This document shows, piece after piece, positions 60,984 to 64,000 of a stretch of 64,000 nt of DNA. The stretch's first letter is position 1. The number at the start of each line of letters is the position of its first letter. Both the position numbers and the translations under genes were made by a program. Location: the NCBI RefSeq assembly GCF_017377655.1, contig NZ_JAFREL010000016.1, positions 1 through 64,000 on the forward strand, given 5' to 3'. The DNA is from Candidatus Enterococcus ferrettii. GTDB taxonomy: Bacteria; Bacillota; Bacilli; Lactobacillales; Enterococcaceae. The notes beneath the pieces were generated by a model that did not search any database, was not told where the DNA came from, and saw only the letters and a program-made list of their open reading frames with translations.

Positions 60984-63104
60984 CTAATTGCCAATCTTTA
61001 CTAAAACATTCTCATCAAAACTATTAAAGTTCACTTCCACTAAAGGATTTGGGATAGATACCTCCGATAAATGGTTCTTTTCAAATGCTCCATAGCCAAT
61101 AAAGCTAACACTTGGTGAAAACAGCACTGTTTCTAGTTTATTTTGACTAAAGGCATATTGACCGATAGAAGTAACCTTTCCAGGTATTTTAACAGTCGTT
61201 AATTGATTATTTTCAAATGCGTAATCACCAATACTCGTTAGCTGACTTGAAAGGACAACCTCTGTTAACAAATTATCACTAAATGCATGCCACCCTACAG
61301 TCTCAATCTTATCAGGGATAATTAGCGCAGTTAGTTTATTTTCAATAAATGCTTGATCCCCTAAGAACGTTAAAGTGCTTGGAAGAGAAATCTCCTCCAG
61401 ATGGTTATCTGAAAAGGCCCCATCTTCTATAGATAGCAATCCTTCCGGGAGTTCAAGTTTTGCTATTGAGTTCGCATAGAATGCTCCTTGCTCAATTACT
61501 TTGATATCTTTAGGTATTTTTAGTTCAGTAATTAGATTCTTTCCAAAAGCAAATTCTCCCATACTAGTAACAGTATCAGGCAGCTCAAGGGAGGTTATTG
61601 AATTATAATCGAAGGCTCCATCTCCTATAGAAATAACCCCTTCTGGAATAGTGACTTCACTTATATAGTCATCCGTAAATGACCATTCGCCGATTGTTTC
61701 CAGACTAGCCGGAAATTTAACAGACCTCAAATTTCTACATGCTCGAAAGGCTCTATCACCAATCGAAACGAGTCCTTCAGAAAAAACTACTTTATCCAAT
61801 TCAATTTCATTAAAGGCATCGTTTCCCACATGTTCAACGGAATACGTACGTCCATCTCTTTCTGTTTTACTTGGAATAATCACTTCAGAGTGTTTACTTC
61901 CAGCCGTAAAACCTGTTACTGTCGCAACATCACCTTCAAAAGAATAGGACAAATAATTTTCAGTGTACCTAAATACTATTGTTTGATTCTGTTTTACATT
62001 GGAAATAACTAGTTGTCTATCTCCAGTAATATCATATCCGTCAATGTTAGGGGCTGTAGCAGTAAAATTGCTTCCTTCTTTAGGAAATTCAGTTGTTATA
62101 TTCTGAATGTCATTGCCATCAAGATCTTGATATTTGATAGTAATCTCATAATTCGGAATCGGAATATACTGTTTCTCATAAACAAAAATTATCGTGCTAT
62201 TTTTATTCACATTGCTAATGGTTTGACTTGCACTTTCAAGTACAAAATATCCTTCTATTTCTGGTGCAGCAGCCGTATAGCTGTTTCCTTTCTCCACTTG
62301 AGTAACCAAAGATTTTTGAATTTCTCTATTTTCAGTATCTACGTATTTTACTGTAACAGTAAATTTTTGTATTTCTGGTTTAGCAGTCTCTTTCAAATTG
62401 CTAAACGCTTTTTGCAAAGCTGATTTAGCATCGTCTACTTGTTTTTGGGTTGCCTGTTTATTGTCAATTGTAGATTTCGCACTTTTTAAAGCAGACTGAA
62501 AAGCGTTCCAAGTTGCAGAAGTATAAGTTCCCTTAGATGTTCCCTTGTACTTGTTATACAAATTTTGCAAGTCAGTCTTCTTAACGGTTGCAGTTGGTTT
62601 TTCATCGCCGCTGCCACGATGAGTCCCATACCAAGCTAACCCTTCATCCTTCCAACCAGCTCGTATAAGCATATCTTGTTCGGCACCATTGACTGTATAG
62701 TTATGGCTGCCTGCTTTTGCATTCGGGTTATAGGCACGATATAATTTAATTGTTTTCTTTGTATCTGAGAACCACCCTACACCTTCGTAACGCCAACCAA
62801 CTTTTACCAACATATCTTTTTCATTTCCATTTAAAGTATAATGATGGTCTCCAGCATTCGGATTGTACAGTCGATACACTGGATCGCCTTTGGTTGGCGC
62901 GTACCAGCCGATACCCTCGTCTTTCCAGCCAACTTTTTTTAACATGTCTCGTTCTGCACCATTCTTTGTGTAGAAATGTTCTCCACTATTTGGATTGTAG
63001 AGACGATACATGTCATCAGTGGCAGCCTCTACCTCTGATGACAAAGTGAAGATTGCTATAATTGATATCACCAAAAATACTGTCCACTTAAACCTCTTTT
63101 TCAT
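60984..63104 (-). CDS. Secreted surface protein: DUF5648, MucBP and BspA-type LRR
   Basis: Protein of 706 residues with a signal peptide (1 to about 27). Domains in order: three repeats of the DUF5648 type (YRLYNPNSGEHFYT, YRLYNPNAGDHHYT, YRAYNPNAKAGSHNYT; about 30-165), a FIVAR-like helical segment (175-240, QNLYNKYKGTSKGTYT), two MucBP-like domains (245-385, each starting TVKYVDTENR or TIKYQDLDGN) and about a dozen BspA-type leucine-rich repeats (395-700, pattern LTSIGDYAFENNQLTTVKIP). No LPxTG, transmembrane tail or wall-binding module is seen, so attachment is unclear. It is likely an adhesin or host-interaction protein. Confidence 0.88.
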   Translation of the reverse strand: MKKRFKWTVFLVISIIAIFTLSSEVEAATDDMYRLYNPNSGEHFYTKNGAERDMLKKVGWKDEGIGWYAPTKGDPVYRLYNPNAGDHHYTLNGNEKDMLVKVGWRYEGVGWFSDTKKTIKLYRAYNPNAKAGSHNYTVNGAEQDMLIRAGWKDEGLAWYGTHRGSGDEKPTATVKKTDLQNLYNKYKGTSKGTYTSATWNAFQSALKSAKSTIDNKQATQKQVDDAKSALQKAFSNLKETAKPEIQKFTVTVKYVDTENREIQKSLVTQVEKGNSYTAAAPEIEGYFVLESASQTISNVNKNSTIIFVYEKQYIPIPNYEITIKYQDLDGNDIQNITTEFPKEGSNFTATAPNIDGYDITGDRQLVISNVKQNQTIVFRYTENYLSYSFEGDVATVTGFTAGSKHSEVIIPSKTERDGRTYSVEHVGNDAFNEIELDKVVFSEGLVSIGDRAFRACRNLRSVKFPASLETIGEWSFTDDYISEVTIPEGVISIGDGAFDYNSITSLELPDTVTSMGEFAFGKNLITELKIPKDIKVIEQGAFYANSIAKLELPEGLLSIEDGAFSDNHLEEISLPSTLTFLGDQAFIENKLTALIIPDKIETVGWHAFSDNLLTEVVLSSQLTSIGDYAFENNQLTTVKIPGKVTSIGQYAFSQNKLETVLFSPSVSFIGYGAFEKNHLSEVSIPNPLVEVNFNSFDENVLVKIGN

Positions 63105-63145
63105 TCTACGTCCACTCCTTTTTAATATTCACTAAAAGTAAAATG

Positions 63146-63171
63146 GACTCTCTTTGAAAATCAAAGAGAGC
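63146..63171 (-). terminator. Hairpin after the LPxTG protein gene
   Basis: CTCTCTTTG/CAAAGAGAG perfect stem with a 5-nt loop; a weak TCCATTTT stretch follows on the minus strand. It lies between the two surface protein genes. Confidence 0.65.
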
Positions 63172-63185
63172 TCACATTTTTACTA

Positions 63186-64000
63186 TTAATCATATTTCTT
63201 CCGACTTTTCAAAAACGCACCTGCCAAGGCAACACCTAGGGTTGAAATACCCATCAACGTTAATACGAAAGATCCTTCTTCCCCCGTCTGAGGAAGTCCT
63301 TTAGTTTCCGTTGCTCCTTGTGTATTAACCTGACTGTATTTATCTACATTTACAGTTTTTACTTTTCCATTATTTGATTCTTTGTCAGTATTTTTTGGTG
63401 CTGAATTATTCTGACCGCCATCATCTGTATTTTTGTTATCAGAATTAGTATCTTTATCTTTTGTTCCATTATTGTTAGCGTTGCCTGCATTGTTATTGGT
63501 TCCGCCATTATTACTTGCTCCTGAGTTGTTTCCATTATTTGATCCGTTGTTGTTTCCAGAACCATTATTACCGCTATTTCCATTATTTCCGTTATTACCG
63601 CTGTCGTCTTTTTTGACTAGTTCACTCATTGCTGTCTGTAGTGTTTCAGTCAGCCAGTCTAGCCATGATTGACTAACTTCCTCTGGATAAGTTCCATCAA
63701 TTATCGCTTGCAAAAATTCATTGACAGCTGTTTCACCAATTGCTTGATTTGCAAGGATTTGCTGCATCTTCTTCCATGATTCTGGTGTATAATCGGCTTC
63801 CTTCAGTCCATTAAACTGATTCATCGCTTCTTTTGCTTTTGAAAAATCTTCTGCTGGTTTTTCTCTTTCAAGAACTGAATAGCCGCTGCCTGTTTTATAC
63901 CCTTGATAAGTGATTTCAATATCTCGACGACCTACACCTTTAAAGATAATACCCTCTTCGGTAATTACATCCTGATCATTTCCAGTAGTAATGACGTAAT
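63186..64000 (-). CDS. LPxTG-anchored surface protein, C-terminal part
   Basis: The reading frame stays open to the window edge, so only the last 271 residues are seen; the ATG at 63824 is internal. The visible part starts with a beta-rich segment (EEGIIFKGVGRRDIEITYQGY), then a FIVAR-like helical region (KAKEAMNQFNGLKEADYTPESW), a stretch of about 85 residues made mostly of Asn and Gly with some Asp, Ser and Lys (a flexible wall-spanning linker), and the sorting signal LPQTGEE, a hydrophobic helix and the tail KSRKKYD. Sortase would link it to peptidoglycan. Total size and ligand are unknown. Confidence 0.9.
   Translation of the reverse strand, partial: YVITTGNDQDVITEEGIIFKGVGRRDIEITYQGYKTGSGYSVLEREKPAEDFSKAKEAMNQFNGLKEADYTPESWKKMQQILANQAIGETAVNEFLQAIIDGTYPEEVSQSWLDWLTETLQTAMSELVKKDDSGNNGNNGNSGNNGSGNNNGSNNGNNSGASNNGGTNNNAGNANNNGTKDKDTNSDNKNTDDGGQNNSAPKNTDKESNNGKVKTVNVDKYSQVNTQGATETKGLPQTGEEGSFVLTLMGISTLGVALAGAFLKSRKKYD

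Noticed and set aside
63433..63672. Open frame and short tandem-like repeats opposite the LPxTG gene
   Set aside because: The repetition comes from the Asn/Gly-rich linker codons of the real gene on the minus strand; there are no separated identical repeats or spacers, so it is not CRISPR, and the plus-strand frame is a Leu/Pro-rich mirror.
63824..63824. ATG at 63824 as the start of the last gene
   Set aside because: The frame continues without a stop to the window edge and no ribosome site precedes this ATG, so the gene is cut by the window.

Overview
The window looks like chromosome from a low-GC Gram-positive of the order Lactobacillales, most probably an Enterococcus or a close relative. 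The evidence is an Lsa-type ABC-F resistance protein, a LevR/sigma-54-controlled mannose-family PTS, PTS-based sugar uptake, cre sites, an LPxTG surface protein, oleate hydratase, PepV and pyruvate phosphate dikinase. I see no rRNA or tRNA gene, insertion sequence, prophage or CRISPR array. The genus is an inference from gene content.

Layout. 0.1-4 kb: peptide use (OPT transporter, PqqD-like protein, dipeptidase PepV). 4.5-9 kb: ppdK and a cytoplasmic GH13 maltodextrin hydrolase. 9.1-11 kb: an lsa-like ABC-F gene behind a 330-nt structured leader with a five-codon peptide. 11-17 kb: an SDR, a PadR regulator with its membrane-protein partner and a clear operator, a FAD oxidoreductase, a DUF421/DUF3290 pair, a RibD-like reductase and a HAD phosphatase. 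17.4-22 kb: an ABC importer operon carrying an alkaline-phosphatase-superfamily enzyme, possibly phosphate-controlled. 22-24 kb: a PHP phosphoesterase and a cyclophilin. 24-32 kb: a glycyl radical enzyme of the eliminase type with its activase, then an AraC/MFS/CocE-hydrolase group. 32-37 kb: galM-galK, an AGCS symporter and RarD. 37-43.5 kb: a lipoprotein, oleate hydratase, an RpiR regulator, a Crp/Fnr regulator with a palindromic operator, a small membrane protein and ProC.

43.6-52 kb is the most coherent system. A LevR-type activator lies next to an eight-gene operon (PTS IIA-IIB-IIC-IID, zinc dehydrogenase, 6-phospho-3-hexuloisomerase-like SIS protein, SDR, AlsE-like epimerase). The operon has a textbook -24/-12 promoter and three in-phase upstream repeats. 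It contains an isomerase of the hexulose-phosphate type without hexulose-phosphate synthase, so it probably encodes an unusual hexose or hexitol route. 52-59 kb: an XRE membrane regulator, then an AraC regulator with a GH1 / PTS IIBC / GH65 operon carrying a perfect cre. 59-61 kb: a second ABC-F gene (YfmM-like) behind a promoter, a 20-codon leader peptide, mutually exclusive stems and a terminator, which together look like a ribosome-sensing attenuator. 61-64 kb: two surface proteins, the second cut by the window edge.

The points I would follow first are the two ABC-F leaders, the sigma-54 sugar operon, and the glycyl radical enzyme with no known substrate. All calls come from reading the sequence and recalling family features; nothing was searched.
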